DNA of 64,000 bases from Lethocerus indicus (GCA_019843655.1 JACDQD010000007.1:27556816-27620815), one strand, 5' to 3'; counted from the first letter of the stretch, positions 11,403-23,500 are shown. Notes: a model not told the origin generated them from the sequence alone. Program-made: numbers and translations.

Positions 11403-11461
11403 AAATTAATAATTTGTTCGTAAGTGATAATTGTCTGGGATCGTGAATTCCGAATAAATTA

Positions 11462-11585
11462 GTTTAGAATTAGACCTGTTTTGTGGTCCGCGATGGGGTT
11501 AATACCGTAGATTTCGTGTGTTTCGTCTCCTCTGAACCAGAAAGACCAAACCGGCGAGAGGAGACAGAAACACACAAAATCTACT
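11462..11585 (-). mobile_element. Short HHFB copy with 10-bp target duplication
   Basis: GAATAAATTA at 11452-11461 recurs at 11586-11595. The tail lies on the left (GTTTAGAATTAGACCTG) and the end complementary to AGTAGATTTTGTG on the right. The arms are only about 45 bp each and the ribozyme region is deleted. Only 43 bp separate it from the previous copy. Confidence 0.8.
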
Positions 11586-11844
11586 GAATAAATTATTTAC
11601 GATGAATTTATTTTTTTAATTAAATTTTAGACTAAACGAACGCTCAATTATTGGAATACCAGTGGATTCATGCGATCTTCCGTCCCCGTAACAGAAGGCG
11701 CTTATTCTGTAAGCTAAAAAAAAATCCCAATGTTGTGGATGAAAGATAGCGAATTATTTCCATAAATTCGCAAATTATTTCATAAATTGGCCTCTACCTT
11801 TGGAATGGTCGTTACCGCCGTTTCTAACCGTGTTCTCTCTCTCT

Positions 11845-11900
11845 CTCTCTACTTCGGCCTCTCGCCGTCTTCAGTAGCGTTCCGCCGATGACAATTTCGT
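11845..11900 (-). mobile_element. HHFB arm fragment
   Basis: CTTCGGCCTCTCGCCGTCTT then CAGTAGCGTTCCG resembles the left arm of the duplicated blocks at 41957 and 50016. No tail or opposite arm is present; a loose ACCGGTCTAG lies at about 12034. Confidence 0.5.
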
Positions 11901-13117
11901 ACCGCCTAAATATTCCTCCGTGCGGCGCCAGTAAAATTTCCCAATTTAAATGCGAAATCCAATACACCATAAACAGAAAACGAGACGGCTCAGATGCGGG
12001 TACTGTAATTCCCGCCTGTTAGGGAGCCGAAAACCGGTCTAGATATTCCGAAACCCGAGGTATCTCAGCCAGTGACTATTCGGTATACATTTGCGGCCTT
12101 AATTCCCGGCGTAATGCCTTTTTAAAGTGACTCGCAATTATAATCGTATCAGGGTGTAAATTCACAGTTAATAGACCTCTCTCTTTGTAATTTTCGTACA
12201 ATTGGTCGATACCTACCGTTCTTAATTTTGTTGTTTTTTCCGCCATCTCAATTATTATTATTTCTCGATTATGGCCCGCGTTTATTTACGCCGACCTGTA
12301 TAATAATATCATGCCCACCAGGTGATTGTGGTGACATTTTTTAAGTCCAAATTGGGACTTAGTTCGGTTAGAACGGTACCTGACCGAAACAGGTCCACCT
12401 TCGGCCTACAGACATTAGGACTGGGAGAATTTTAATTGCACCTACCGTTATATCTATTTTCCCGACGGAAAAGCACCACTTTCTAATTATAAACAGCTAA
12501 TTATTTGTTATCATAAGAACCTTCAGTTGATAACACGTTCTGCTATAGGCCATCAGGTCCAAACGGAACAGTAAAAAATATTTTTACTGAGACGGGTGAA
12601 ACTATGAAAACTTGTACACCGATGTGTACTGCACGGAGTACGCCTTAGGATTGGGTACAATCGACGCTATTCAACAGGCGAAAAGATTATAATAAAAGTA
12701 GAAAAACAAGCGCTATTGCTTTGGCGACATCCCAGGATTGATTCGCGGGCAAAAAAAAAATTGCCGCTTATTACTGCGTTTTAATGGCGTTTAATGGCCT
12801 CGTGGAAATACGGACGTTGAAATTACAGATACGAATCAAACACGTTTTTACGACTGAATTCGCGCGTAAACTATAAACACAGGATTATTATATCCGTTTA
12901 TTCTTTTAATGATGCGCGAAAGAAAACTCATCGAAATGACATTGTCGTGTCAATAGATGTCCAATTGACGATTCTGGAACACTTTCGTAGAACTGCAATT
13001 TTACAAAAAGCGCTTTAAAATACTGGGTTTTAAAATACTGTTATAAATTGATAATGTATTTGCTAGTGATTGTTACGATCCGTTGTTGAGGAGCTTTAGT
13101 AGCAAAGTTTCTGTACC
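11900..13117. other. Mostly unique non-coding DNA
   Basis: Contains a loose ACCGGTCTAG at 12034 and, at 13029-13083, the empty-site relative of the 11.2-kb HHFB insertion. Otherwise nothing recognised. Confidence 0.5.
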
Positions 13118-13185
13118 TTTTGAGTCTTGAGTATGCCGGTTACTCTCAATCAAGTACCGCACTTGATTTTCAATAGGATATTGGG
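13118..13185. repeat. Low-copy repeat shared with 43.8 kb
   Basis: TTTGAGTCTTGAGT, CAAGTACCGCACTTGATTTT and CAATAGGAT match TTTGAGTCTTCAGT, CAAGTACCGCGCACTTGATT and CAACAGGAT at 43795-43855. No further character. Confidence 0.45.
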
Positions 13186-13289
13186 ACCAATTCAGGAAAA
13201 ACGGCAGGACATGTTGCACTCTTTTGGGCAATCGTATTTAATCCATTCCCTGGAACTGCTTCCTATGAATCAAAAAGTGCCATTTTATC

Positions 13290-13365
13290 GATTATATTAA
13301 GTCACTAATACTGCAATTGTACTTATAACTGTTGATTGTACAAAATGAAATGTGTCCAGAACTAT
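13290..13365 (-). mobile_element. LINE 3'-end-like sequence
   Basis: ATTGTACTTATAACTGTTGA then TTGTACAAAATGAAA closely resembles the sequence that follows the LINE frame at 23450-23490. Orientation is uncertain because the similarity is seen on the same plus strand; no coding part adjoins. Confidence 0.45.
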
Positions 13366-14635
13366 CTGTATAACTCTGTAAATGTAGAGTTAAGCTTTTT
13401 CTCAACTTGATGTTTCCCAATTTCAACTTATCAATACCGACGTTTCTAACGCTCCAATAACACCGAGGACAGGATTCAGAGACGCCCCGAATAATATCGT
13501 TTGTCCGTTCCACAATGTTTCTTAATAAGGTCCTCCCTTTCAGAAGGACACCTGCCCTCCGCTTTTAATGCTTAGCCGACAACCTTTTTATCGGAGAATG
13601 ACTAGAGTCGGGCAATTGAGGGCCTCGGCGGGGTTTGGGGGCGCAAAATCTTCACAATGGCGTTCGACGGGAGAATTTTCCAATTCTCGGGCCGGCGGTT
13701 CGCCCCAAAGACCTCAGCTTCCCTAAGCAAACAACCACCGGCAGGCGGTAAAAGATCGAATTCCGGAGGCTTCAATGCTCGGCCGACTTCAAAAGCTATT
13801 TATTTATTTTTCGGTTTAAAACCGCCCCCCCCCCCCCGCCCCTCCTTTCTGGCAATAATAATACCCCAGTCCAGATGTTTGCCGTCTTGAGCATAATTGG
13901 AGTAAACGTTTCGATCCCATTTTTCTTTTTATTCGGCCCGCCGTTCCCTGAACCCTCGGGAACCGGAGATTCCCCTTTTGTCGCCGCCCAATTGCATTGG
14001 GCGCGGATCGACGCCTATGACATTCGGGATAATTTCAAATTCAAACCGGGGGGGGGGGAAATAGGTCATGCCGAGCGGAATAAGCCGGTGATTATTAATA
14101 TTGTATCGGATTTGTGCCGAGATAATAATTGTCCGACTACAAATTCTAATTCCAGGGGGATAGATTCAGGGTAGCGATGCTTTTAAACGCTAAGCCGAAG
14201 CAAATATACAAAAAAAATTTGTTCAACTATGGATATACATAGATTTTTGTACATAAGCGTGGGAGGAACGACAGAAGAACGAAAACACTTACTTATTTTC
14301 CCTTGTTATTAAAAACATTCCAAAACAACCCAGTTGGATGGATTAACTCTGCCTGGTTTATCTGGAAAAATATCGAACTAAGCCCCTCAATTACAGTGTA
14401 GATTTAATGACACTTGACTTTCGGACACTTCGTTTAAGTCAGACATCTGTTGGCTTAAATCGGTCGGATTAATCAAATCGAAAAGAGGGGGGGGAAAAAA
14501 CCCCCGAACATTTTGTCAAAAATACTCACCGGAAAACAACTCTCAAACTCCCAAAAAACTCAACGTCATTAATCTCAATTTTTCAATCGACGGCCCAAAT
14601 TAGGCATTCTAAAGGTACGACTTTTTTTAATCGGT
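13366..14635. other. Non-coding, no recognised feature
   Basis: GC-rich stretch 13600-14060 with poly-C and poly-G runs; frames of 77-99 codons have no recognised domains. Confidence 0.5.
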
Positions 14636-14856
14636 TTAACATACCTGTTTTGTGGTCTGCGAGGCTTTGGGATACCGTGGATTTCGTATATTTCTCTCTT
14701 TCGGTTTGGCCTCTTGCTAATGTGCAACGTGCCTAAGTGATTAACGCCGCTACTGAAGACTGCGAGCGGCCGAAACCGGTCTAGCGAAAGACCGGACACA
14801 AAAAATCTACGGTATTCCAACCGCTCGTAGACCACAAAACGGGTATGTTAAATTAT
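14636..14856. mobile_element. HHFB copy with tails at both ends
   Basis: The tail module occurs inverted at both ends (TTTAACATACCTGTTTTG and its partner CAAAACGGGTATGTTAAA). The left arm is shortened (about 14694-14720). The plus-sense hammerhead at 14748-14786 has a 5-bp stem I. No long direct repeat is visible. It may be two abutting insertions or an inverted dimer. Confidence 0.78.
14748..14786 (+). ncRNA. Hammerhead ribozyme motif with weakened stem II
   Basis: Stem I is 5 bp (CGCTA with TAGCG). Stem II has TGC instead of GGC, leaving one mismatch. GAAA, ACCGGT and GUC intact. Confidence 0.6.
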
Positions 14857-14931
14857 ATATTTGGTGACAGAGATGACGCTGGATGCTTTTGTCGGAGAAT
14901 CCGCTCATCATCATCGATGTGAACTCCAGCC

Positions 14932-15112
14932 CTTACTGGACACACCGAAGAAATAACCATCGTGAATTTCCTCTTATTTATGAAAATTAATTCATTTTCA
15001 CCCGTTATTTATCCAGAAGAACGCCCCGGTTGATCCTTGACTGCTATTTTCTGTGGACAGGATGAACATCCTGAGACAGGACCAAAAGAAACGATGATAA
15101 CAGCTTTATCGG
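14932..15112. repeat. Hairpin-bearing dispersed repeat, copy 1
   Basis: Shares with 46589-46780 ACTGGACAC, CGTGAATTTCCTC, TTTATGAAAATTAAT, TATCCAGAAGAAC, GGACCAAAAGAA and more. GAAGAAATAACC..GTGAATTTCCTC can fold into a short hairpin. Confidence 0.7.
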
Positions 15113-15176
15113 GAGGCCCCGAGCCTGGAATGATCTTGAATGGAATGTTGTTAAAATAGTCCTAAATACGTCTGAG

Positions 15177-15490
15177 AGAGTGAAATATTATTTTGAGATA
15201 TCAGTCAGCAGTTCTTATTAATTAATGTGATGCTAAACTTCAAAATTGTTAACTTAAGATATAAATATTATTAGACAGGTATTGCTTGTATAACGAAGCA
15301 ATTGGCTCATGCTGAAAATATCTGACAAAGGGAAACATTAATATATCTGTCGGGTGCTTTTATAATAGTTCAAAAATGCAAATTATTAAATTATAATATT
15401 TAAATAACAGAAAGGGAAACGATAATATAAAATATCAGTCGGCTGCTTTTCAGTAACGTGACAAACTATACTTTTAATTATTGACTTATG
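15177..15490. repeat. Three degenerate tandem units
   Basis: Units begin near 15177, 15325 and 15408. Each has GAAA(T/C), then ATATCAGTCGGCTGCTTTT-like text and an AT-rich remainder. Unit length is about 85-145 bp; strongly diverged. Confidence 0.45.
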
Positions 15491-15554
15491 ACACCGTGAC
15501 CTGGAAACGTGTCGCTAAACGTTCTGTATACGTGCTGTATGTCGGTATATTGTA

Positions 15555-15771
15555 TTAGGTGAAAAATAATCAACAATTTGATAAGATTTATTTCGGTCTT
15601 GAGGATTTCTTCGAGAGGGGAGGAAATCGAAAATTTGCAGGAAAAGTGGCGGCGGAGAGTTGTCGATAATATCGGTCAATATATATAGTAGATTAATAAC
15701 TAAAGTTTCTTTTTTGACAAAATAAAATGAATTCCAAAGTCAAAATGTCGATTACTTTTGGGTACCCCTAA
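15555..15771 (+). mobile_element. Mariner-derived MITE, both TIRs
   Basis: TA-flanked at both sides. The left TIR TTAGGTGAAAAATAATC is diverged; the right TIR ends GGGTACCCCTAA. A few inserted bases disrupt the transposase remnant. Confidence 0.87.
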
Positions 15772-15824
15772 TATATTGCCATATGTTGGTTTGGCAATAA
15801 AACTTGTCCTTAATACTTATAATT

Positions 15825-16060
15825 GTGCCCGCAATTATGAAAGTGGTCTAAGTCAATTCAAACATTAAATACAACATTTTCATATGAAATTCGCACAAAA
15901 TTTCATATTCACAGTAAACTTCCATTAATCGAGACTAATAAAATTCTAAATTAAAATGTTGCATAATATAAAAATATTTGTTAATTTATTCGAAAGCAAT
16001 TCATTAAATATCTCGAAACAAGAAATATATGACTTAGACCACTTTCATAATTATGGGCAC
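15825..16060. mobile_element. TIR miniature element, copy 1
   Basis: 236 bp with about 30-bp inverted ends: GTGCCCGCAATTATGAAAGT at the left and the complement of GTGCCCATAATTATGAAAGT at the right, both continuing into GGTCTAAGTC. No coding capacity. It lies 53 bp after a mariner MITE. Confidence 0.8.
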
Positions 16061-17863
16061 TATTGTTGCGAACAATTCATCTTATTTCTGTATTATAAGT
16101 GCAAACAATTTGTTCTCACAACAATGTTTATAATTATATCCTAATGACACTGGATGCTTTTATTACAGGTTGGTTATTTCTTATCGGGCCAACCAACCAA
16201 TCTTATTATATCAAACATAGTTGAGATATCCTTATTTCGTTGGAGTACAATTGAAATTGGAGACTGTGGAGTATTGAAGAAAGTGTAATAACTTTTCCTA
16301 CTGAATTTCTTCGTATTTATGGCAAACATTTGTCACTGTTGAACGGACGCCTTCCAGTCGCCGCAATAATTCAGGACTTGTTGGGAAAATCTTTCCCAAC
16401 GGAAAATTCAACGGTCTTACAGTAATCGATTACGGCGTAAAGAGGAAACACCCGGTGATTTCCACCTTCGAAATCCCGGTCTTCCCATTGTTGGTCACGC
16501 GCCAACACCGTCAACCAGACTCCGTAGTCTATTTCCAGACCGTTCCCTCAACAGTCTCGAAATCGACAACCAGTTTCGAATTAATGAGCGAAAAAATAGA
16601 ATAAAAATATCAGGCGCCGATTTGATGAATTCGTTCATATTTTGCGTCCATCCTTTGATCGTACGTCGCTGTATTTTCATTCCTTTTTGACTGTGCTGAT
16701 GGGATGCTTCTCCACTGCATAAGTATATAATACCTACCTATAATATAATAACAAGAAGAACTCACGCCGGTTTCGTCTTCTGCCGGACCTGTTTCCGTAT
16801 TACTGTAAATATGAATTGAACAACTTTAAAATTTTGGTTTAAATATTGTATTATCCGTCTAATCGTATTTTCATCAGTCGACACATAAAGAAAAATAACG
16901 CATGACGCATCAGGTAGCGAAAGACCAAACCGTCGAGAGGAGATGGAAAATCGGGAAAACTATTTTTTTTTTTAACTTTTCTTATTGCACAACTTTGGTG
17001 CAGAAGATGGGCTGGAGGAATAGGATTCGACGAGAGGATTTGGAAGAGCGGAAAGACTTTGAGGTCGTTGGAAACAAACCCTTGGGGGGGGGTGGGGCAT
17101 TGAGGACTTCCCGGAATCTCTTCGGCAGGATCTCTTCCTCTCTTCCAAGGAATCTCCGGATCTCGGATGTCCTGACGGAGGCCTACAGTATACGGATAGT
17201 ATTTTAACATCTTCTGAAATTCTTGGGGTACGAACGACCATATTTTCCGAAACCCGGATGATCCGTTCACGTGGGCCCCCCCCCCAATTAGAAAATAATC
17301 TTATAAATGAATTAATCGAGCGGCCTAATTGACCAATTATATAATCTGAAAAATGGTGACCGGTCAAAGCGCTGGCCGTTGGTGACGCGGGGATAAAAGG
17401 AGGAGTGGACCACTTAACCGAAAAATAACGAACCGCCCCCATGTTGGGGGGACATTCGTCCGTCGTCCCTCAGCGTGTGGTCTCAGCAAAGAGGCCATTA
17501 AAACCGGGCCTCAACCTACCGCGTCGATGCCGAATTTGGAATTAAATAGCCTGAATATATTAACCTGGGTATTAACAACAAGGGAAGAAAAAACAAAAAC
17601 ACGAAAAGAAAGACAGAAAAATTCTCCCTCGACACGTACGTCGTGGCGTGTTCAAATTAATATTCAAATCCTTTCGACCCCGATAAAATATAATTGAACT
17701 TGAATTGTCACAAATTGGCTTCCGGTGAGATTCGAGTTGGATGTTGTGGGAAGAATATGGAAGTGTTTCCTTCTGGGGCCTAAATTTTCAACTTCAGTTC
17801 CATTTTATACAGACCTAAACCGTAAATTTGGACTGCTGAGACCTCTTTTGAAGAGGACATCAA

Positions 17864-17875
<12 letters not shown>
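16061..17875. other. Non-coding, no recognised feature
   Basis: Isolated GCGAAAGACCAAACCGTCGAGAGGAGATGG at 16917-16946 (quoted in part: AGCGAAAGACCAAACCG) is an HHFB arm scrap. Overlapping frames at 16850-17440 are open on both strands and show no domain. Confidence 0.5.

Positions 17876-17917
<42 letters not shown>
17876..17917. repeat. (TA)n microsatellite
   Basis: About 21 TA units immediately upstream of the Penelope-type hammerhead-like motif. Confidence 0.95.
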
Positions 17918-17919
<2 letters not shown>

Positions 17920-17939
17920 AAACCTCAAGTTGGTTCACC

Positions 17940-17995
17940 CTTCGTTCGGACCCTGACGATGGAAACGGTAACAGTTCCGAAACGTCGAAGCGGAC
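17940..17995 (+). ncRNA. Penelope-type hammerhead-like motif
   Basis: CTGACGA at 17953-17959, then T, a GGAA(A)C / GTTCC stem, GAAAC (17979-17983) and GTC (17984-17986). The order matches the minimal hammerheads known from Penelope-like retroelements. A long (TA)n lies just upstream. Stem I pairing is poor and no Penelope protein fragment is visible, so this is tentative. Confidence 0.4.
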
Positions 17996-20143
17996 AAAAC
18001 CCTCGACTCCGGGCTCCGGAAGGAAAGAGTAAAAACCCTTCCGATGGAAGGGTGGTTTCCCGTCAAAATTGACCCAATCATATCTAATCAATTTGTTCAT
18101 TCAGTCAAAATATTTCAAGAGAAATTCATCGTGAATAATTTATTCAAAATTCACTTTTTCCTTCGACATCCGAAAATTTCCCTGCAGACGCCCGAAAAGG
18201 AAGTGGCCGCGCGGCCTAAATGTTTAAAAAAATGTAATAAATAAAAAAAAGGGGGGAAACCGGTGGGTTATTAGGAAAGTTTTTCCACAAGGCCTATTTT
18301 ATATTTTATCCAATAATGCACTAGTGTAAATATTTTTTACGGATGTGTAGAACCGTTACAAATCAATTCTAGACCGGAAAGTTCTGTTATTTATCCGGCT
18401 TCAATGCCGAGAACCCAATTACCGAATGAAATATAAAAGTGTAGAAAGTTTTTCGGGGTTTCCTCCGACGACACTAAGATCTTCGGGTTTTATCGCTTCC
18501 TCGGCTGAAGACATCTTCGGAGAGGAGAGAGAGCGTCTTAATGAAGCCGTCGTCGATACCGGTAACGCGAAGGACCCACAAACACCGGAGTTTAGTGGCA
18601 TTCCTCAGTAGCAAACGGTCACTTAGAGGTACAGTCGTCCGGAGAGAGTCGTCCGAGTAAAGCCGTCCATTAGCTCCACCTTCGTTAACCGACAGATTTA
18701 ACCCGGGGGTGGAAAAAAAAAAGGTTTAAAATCCTACCGTTTTAGAATCCGGCCGTATTCAGATATCCGATTCAAAAGTGTTATCAACCCTTTAGTTTTA
18801 TTTCTTCGACGTATCAACCTCCCGGATCCAGTCCTGGAGTTCCAGTGTACCGAACATACTTGATAGGGTAAAAATTATCCACTATTTGGTCCTACTCGAA
18901 CATCAAATTCTGTTGCAATTTACAGCTTTGAAAGAATAACCGAGGATTAGGCGGCCACAATCCAAAATATTTCGAATCTCTCATCGAACAATTCTTCTTT
19001 TTCTCTCTCTCGCTAGATGTCCAAAAATTCGATCCCCTTTCGGTATAAACAGACGGTGAAAAATACTTAATTTTGTATGACCCCCAATAATAAGTGATCC
19101 CGGTTTTAAAATTTAAAAAAAAAATTCTGTCCCACTTACGGCCAATCATCAAATCCGTGAGGGTGGAGAGAAAGTAATACATTATTTAGACGGAATTACT
19201 AATTTGATTTAAAACTGTTTTGTGGTCGATCTTTAGTTAAACTGGAATACACTTTTTTTTAACATATTTACAATTGGATTTGAAATTAAGCATACTGGCC
19301 CTAGCGGGGGGGGGGGGCTTACCACTGATTATTTACTTAATACTTATTTGTGCCGTTAGCGACATAAGTGTATTTAGAGAGAGTGGAGTAGAACGGATTG
19401 GGAAAATGTCCGTTTTCCACAGGGAAGCCCGCATGTCGAGTTGACGTCGCCTTAACAATTTTCCCCTAGTTAAGTTCGTCTGTTGTCCTGGTTGGCGGGC
19501 AGGTGTCCGCCTACCCCCGAGGTTTATTGGGCCTTCGACGGTCGCTGAAGAATGGGAGTGGCCGACCGTGAACCGGCCTGGGTGGCCCCAGAAGGAGGAG
19601 GCGGAGGAGGCGGCGGCGGTAGCCAAATTATTTTCTTTTCCCGGAGAATCGCTGCGACAAAAGATGGGAAAGCTGATGGGGGGTGGGAGTGGGGGTCGTC
19701 ACCCTTCTATTTATAGACCTGTCCGTACGTCAACGTCACGGCGGATCAAAAAGACGTATCCAAAACTACGGACGCGAAATTGGTCCTAAACCTTCGTCGA
19801 TACCTGGCTCTGACAACAGTATCGTACCGCCCTTAAAGGACTCTACCTCAGCGTAATGAACTTTTAAAGGTCGAAAACCTCGCGGACATATAGACAGTAA
19901 AGACGGCATGGAATCCACGTAACCGTCTGAAAAGAATAGATTCAAATCTCAAATTTTGACCTCGTTTCTTTAAAGACGCCAATCCTAAGTCCTTCGTGCA
20001 GTGAATCCAAGTGGTAGTATCGTAAAACAATTCCAGTAGCCTCTATCGTAATAATTAAGTATATGGATCTAGAAAGGACCGTAGGCCGGAATGAATGTAT
20101 TTGTATATTGTTTTTCAAGATTTATTTCAACAGAAAATAAAGT
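17996..20143. other. Non-coding, no recognised feature
   Basis: No repeat family or gene recognised. Frames of 60-115 codons overlap on opposite strands. Confidence 0.5.
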
Positions 20144-20240
20144 TATTTGTCTCCTTGAGTCCTTCGAACCGTCTTCAGCGCACCTACAGTCGACCGAATT
20201 ATAAAATCTCGGTTTCACAAAATCCATTTCCGATTTACCC
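20144..20240 (+). mobile_element. Decayed LINE fragment
   Basis: GAGTCCTTCGAACCGTCTTC, ACCTACAGTCGACCGAA and CGGTTTCACAAAATCC correspond in order to the 23.3-kb and 29.3-kb LINE ends, with internal deletions. Confidence 0.45.
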
Positions 20241-22122
20241 CCCCATCCGTTATCCTTCAAGGGTGGCTTAAACGCCGCCGGCCCAGAGATCTTAAAATCT
20301 CTGGATTATGCAATAAAAAGTTTAAAAGGATAACTACTTCGTCAAGAATGGTTAAAGGCAGGGACGGACCTTGTTGCGTCCCGGTAACAGGACGCGGTTC
20401 CTTCAATCACAGACGAGGCTTCCAGCACCTGGAGGATGCAGAAAGAATGGGATCCTGCGGGACGAAGTCAGGATTTAGTGGAACCGAACGACTTTAATAA
20501 ATAACTTTAATTTAACTAACTCGAATTTTACACAGGGTTTAAGGGGAAGAGGGTTTTACAACCCGAATATCCCGATAACACATTTCCGAAACACTATAAA
20601 ACACAATTTACAACTGAAACGTTTCCTTCCTCCGGGGGTGAGGGGGTTAATGGAAAAAAAAAAGTTACCCCTTAAGAAGTTCTAAACGGTCCCAACTTTT
20701 TATGTATCGACCCCGAATTATTACAGACCCCAGTATCTTTTATTATACTGCCCTGCCCGGTAAAGGGCGATATACTTAACGCGATCTACGATACTAATAT
20801 TATACGGCGGCCCTCTAATAAAAGGGCTACCGTAAGGTCCCACCGTAAATGAGGGCCGCGCTGATAGGGTGGGGGGGTGGGCGGAGGGGTAAAACCGGTC
20901 TCTTACAAAAGACCGGTTTATGGACGCCGACACGCCCCCCCCCTTCCACCGCCCGGAGGAAGAAAAAAGTATACGAGAAGTAGAAGGGCGGTAAAAAGGG
21001 CACTATAAATAGGTATATGTTTCTTAATGAGGTTTGGACACCGGCCAGAATTTATGCTCGGAGCTCCCGGGCTTTTCTTCTCCGGGGCGCTGGAGTAAAA
21101 AAGAAAAACAAGAAATACGGTAGTCCGACCGCATCTTTCTCGATGATAAATAGGGCACTAATTTAGGCATTTTTTCTCAAACCTCCCTCCCATTCGACCT
21201 AGTCCTCCGTTGAAACGTTTAAATCTTATTGCGTTCCTAAGGGATTTATCTTAAAACATCCCTCGACCAGTCTCAGTCTTCGAGGTACCCGTTTTATAGA
21301 CCTCAGCCCAACTTCCATTTACACTGAAATGCCCCACTTGCATTTCTGATTTTACATAAAGAACTCTTAAACGCCTGTAAAATCCAATTCAGAATGGAAG
21401 AAGGTGCTTAAGAAATGTGCCACTTTACTGTTTCACAATGCAATTTACGTTTAAATTTCATTATTCCGATCTACAGAATTGATGTAAATTAAATATTGAC
21501 CAGAAAAATGCCGCCGGTTTATTTAAACTGTTTTTCATTATAGCGTAATTACATTTTTAATGTATGCTTCTGAAATACTGATTTCTGTTTCAAAGAAAGG
21601 GCAGTGTGAGCAATTCTGAAAGCGAAACTTTATATCGGCGCCGACCGAAATAAAAACAACTTTATGGCAACGATTATGATCGATATAATAATAACGACCC
21701 GAATGATTGTATCGTAAATTTTTGGCCGTACTAAATTTGTGTACCCAGCCTAAAGGAACGCGTCTAGCTCGGGCCCTAAACGAAGAGACAATAAAACGCC
21801 GTAATTAGGGCCGAATAAAATTCGTAAGTATCTGTAAGTATCGACCAGTTTTATTGCCCTAAGTCCAACCGAGTTCAATTCAGTTTTTACACTCTTCGCC
21901 TATAATTCTTAGCGCCGAGTACATAATGACGGCAGTTTAAATGGTCAGGAGGGGGGTAATTAGGAGACCGATTCGAAAGATTTTTGTAATTTCATTTCAC
22001 CCCAGTCAGTTATAACAACCGGAGGGCGTCTAATGGACTACCTGAAGGGGTTGGGGTTGGGGAGGGTTTGATATCCCGCTTAAGTATCCAATTTTGTGGC
22101 CCAACGCCACCCCGACGACTTT

Positions 22123-22126
<4 letters not shown>
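20241..22126. other. Non-coding, no recognised feature
   Basis: Unique-looking DNA. A small AAACCGGTCTCTTACAAAAG then ACCGGTTT palindrome at about 20892-20919 recalls the HHFB inner palindrome but lacks the core. Confidence 0.5.

Positions 22127-22211
<85 letters not shown>
22127..22211. repeat. (CT)n microsatellite
   Basis: About 42 perfect CT units. Long Ser-Leu or Arg-Glu frames across it are artefacts. Confidence 0.97.
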
Positions 22212-22213
<2 letters not shown>

Positions 22214-22989
22214 ATCTCACTCCCTCCTTTTATCCGATTTTATACTTTCCCTACTGAAAATAATCACCAGTCGACCGGGATACGGAAAGGTCGAATTAAG
22301 TAAATTTCTACGTCGGTAGAAATCCGGGTTAAGGAGGAGTTTTATTGGTCGTCCCACCGACACTAAAGTCGTGTTTTAACGGTCTATGCCAGGGAAATTA
22401 ATGGCCTAATCAATCCCATAACAGGAACCAATAATCCCTCGGTTTTTATGGCTATAAAAGCCCCCCCCCCACCCCCTCCCATCGGCTATATTTATGTCGT
22501 AGATTTATTTATTTATATTTTTTTTTCCGACCCAAGGAATTTATTGGGGATCGGAAAGTGACGCAAATTGTAATAGTGTTCTGCCCCTTAGGGGTGGTCT
22601 TTTTCGACCGCGTTTACGACCTTTTCGACTGGTTTTGGGGGACAGATATAAAAGTCTTAAACTCCTGCCTTTCAAATAAGCGGTTATAATTCAGAAATTG
22701 CTTAATCTGAAAAGGGGAAGGACGCCTCTGTCGAGTGCCAACCCCTCCAGAGATATTCGCCCTAAAACGGTTGAAAGACATTTGTCTTCTCTCTCGGCAA
22801 TTGTGTTGGCATTGTTCAAAGAAACGTTGTTGAATCGGTCCCCGTTGTCACCGTATTTTATAAAAGTTATAAAAGATACATTATTTACTACTAATGAAGA
22901 TATCACCCGTGGAGAAAATCTCTTGGGGGCGATGGCGTTTAAGCCGCCGAGGGGAAATCAATATTAATTAAAGTAAAAATATAATAAAT

Positions 22990-23048
22990 TTCGTGTTCTT
23001 CTGTCTCCTCTTGCCGATTTGGTCTAGCAAAAGACCGGTTTCAAAGGT
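22990..23048 (-). mobile_element. HHFB fragment
   Basis: TTTCGTGTTCTTCTGTCTCC then TTGCCGATTTGGTCTAGCAA is the outer arm with a short internal palindrome. It directly precedes a LINE fragment. Confidence 0.55.
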
Positions 23049-23094
23049 CTAAATTTCAAATTATCAAACAATAAACCTCATTTTCAGTATGCTA

Positions 23095-23500
23095 CAATTG
23101 GAATCCCCCATACCCGACTCAAGAGAATCGACTTGAACAGAAAATTTGACTCTCAAGGCCGTTACTAAAACGGACATCGAAATTGACCTTAAGTAACAAA
23201 CTGACATGGAAATGCGGTATACGGTCTATGGGGTTCCAACGAGACATCCAACATCGCTATCATCCAGAGATTCCAATCAAAAGTCCTTCGTACCATCCTT
23301 AATGTTTCTAACCAGACAATCCCTCATGACCTCAACATACCCCGACAGTCGACTAAGTCACAAAATCCCGGTTCCTCAAATTCCAATCACGCCTTTCTCC
23401 TCATCCTAATCCACTCGTTCACTTCACAAACACGGGAAAAATGTAAATGTATCAATTGTACTTATAACTGTAAAGTTGATTGTGCAAAATAAAAAAGTTA
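23095..23500 (+). mobile_element. Jockey-like LINE ORF2 C-terminus and 3' UTR
   Basis: Plus-strand frames give LTWKCGI, then LWGSNETSNIAIIQRFQSKV, LRTILNVSNQTIPHDLNIP. This is the ORF2 C-terminal block of Jockey-clade LINEs (W.YGIQLWG, then QRFQSK.LR.I..AP..V.N..IH.DL.IP). Frameshifts and stops follow. The A-rich run at about 23482-23515 looks like the 3' tail. Confidence 0.75.

Noticed and set aside
14636..14856. TTAA target duplication (piggyBac-like) for HHFB
   Set aside because: TTAA is present at both ends of this copy only; eight other copies have long variable direct repeats instead.
22030..22319. Frames of Ser-Leu or Arg-Glu repeats
   Set aside because: Translation of the (CT)n microsatellite.
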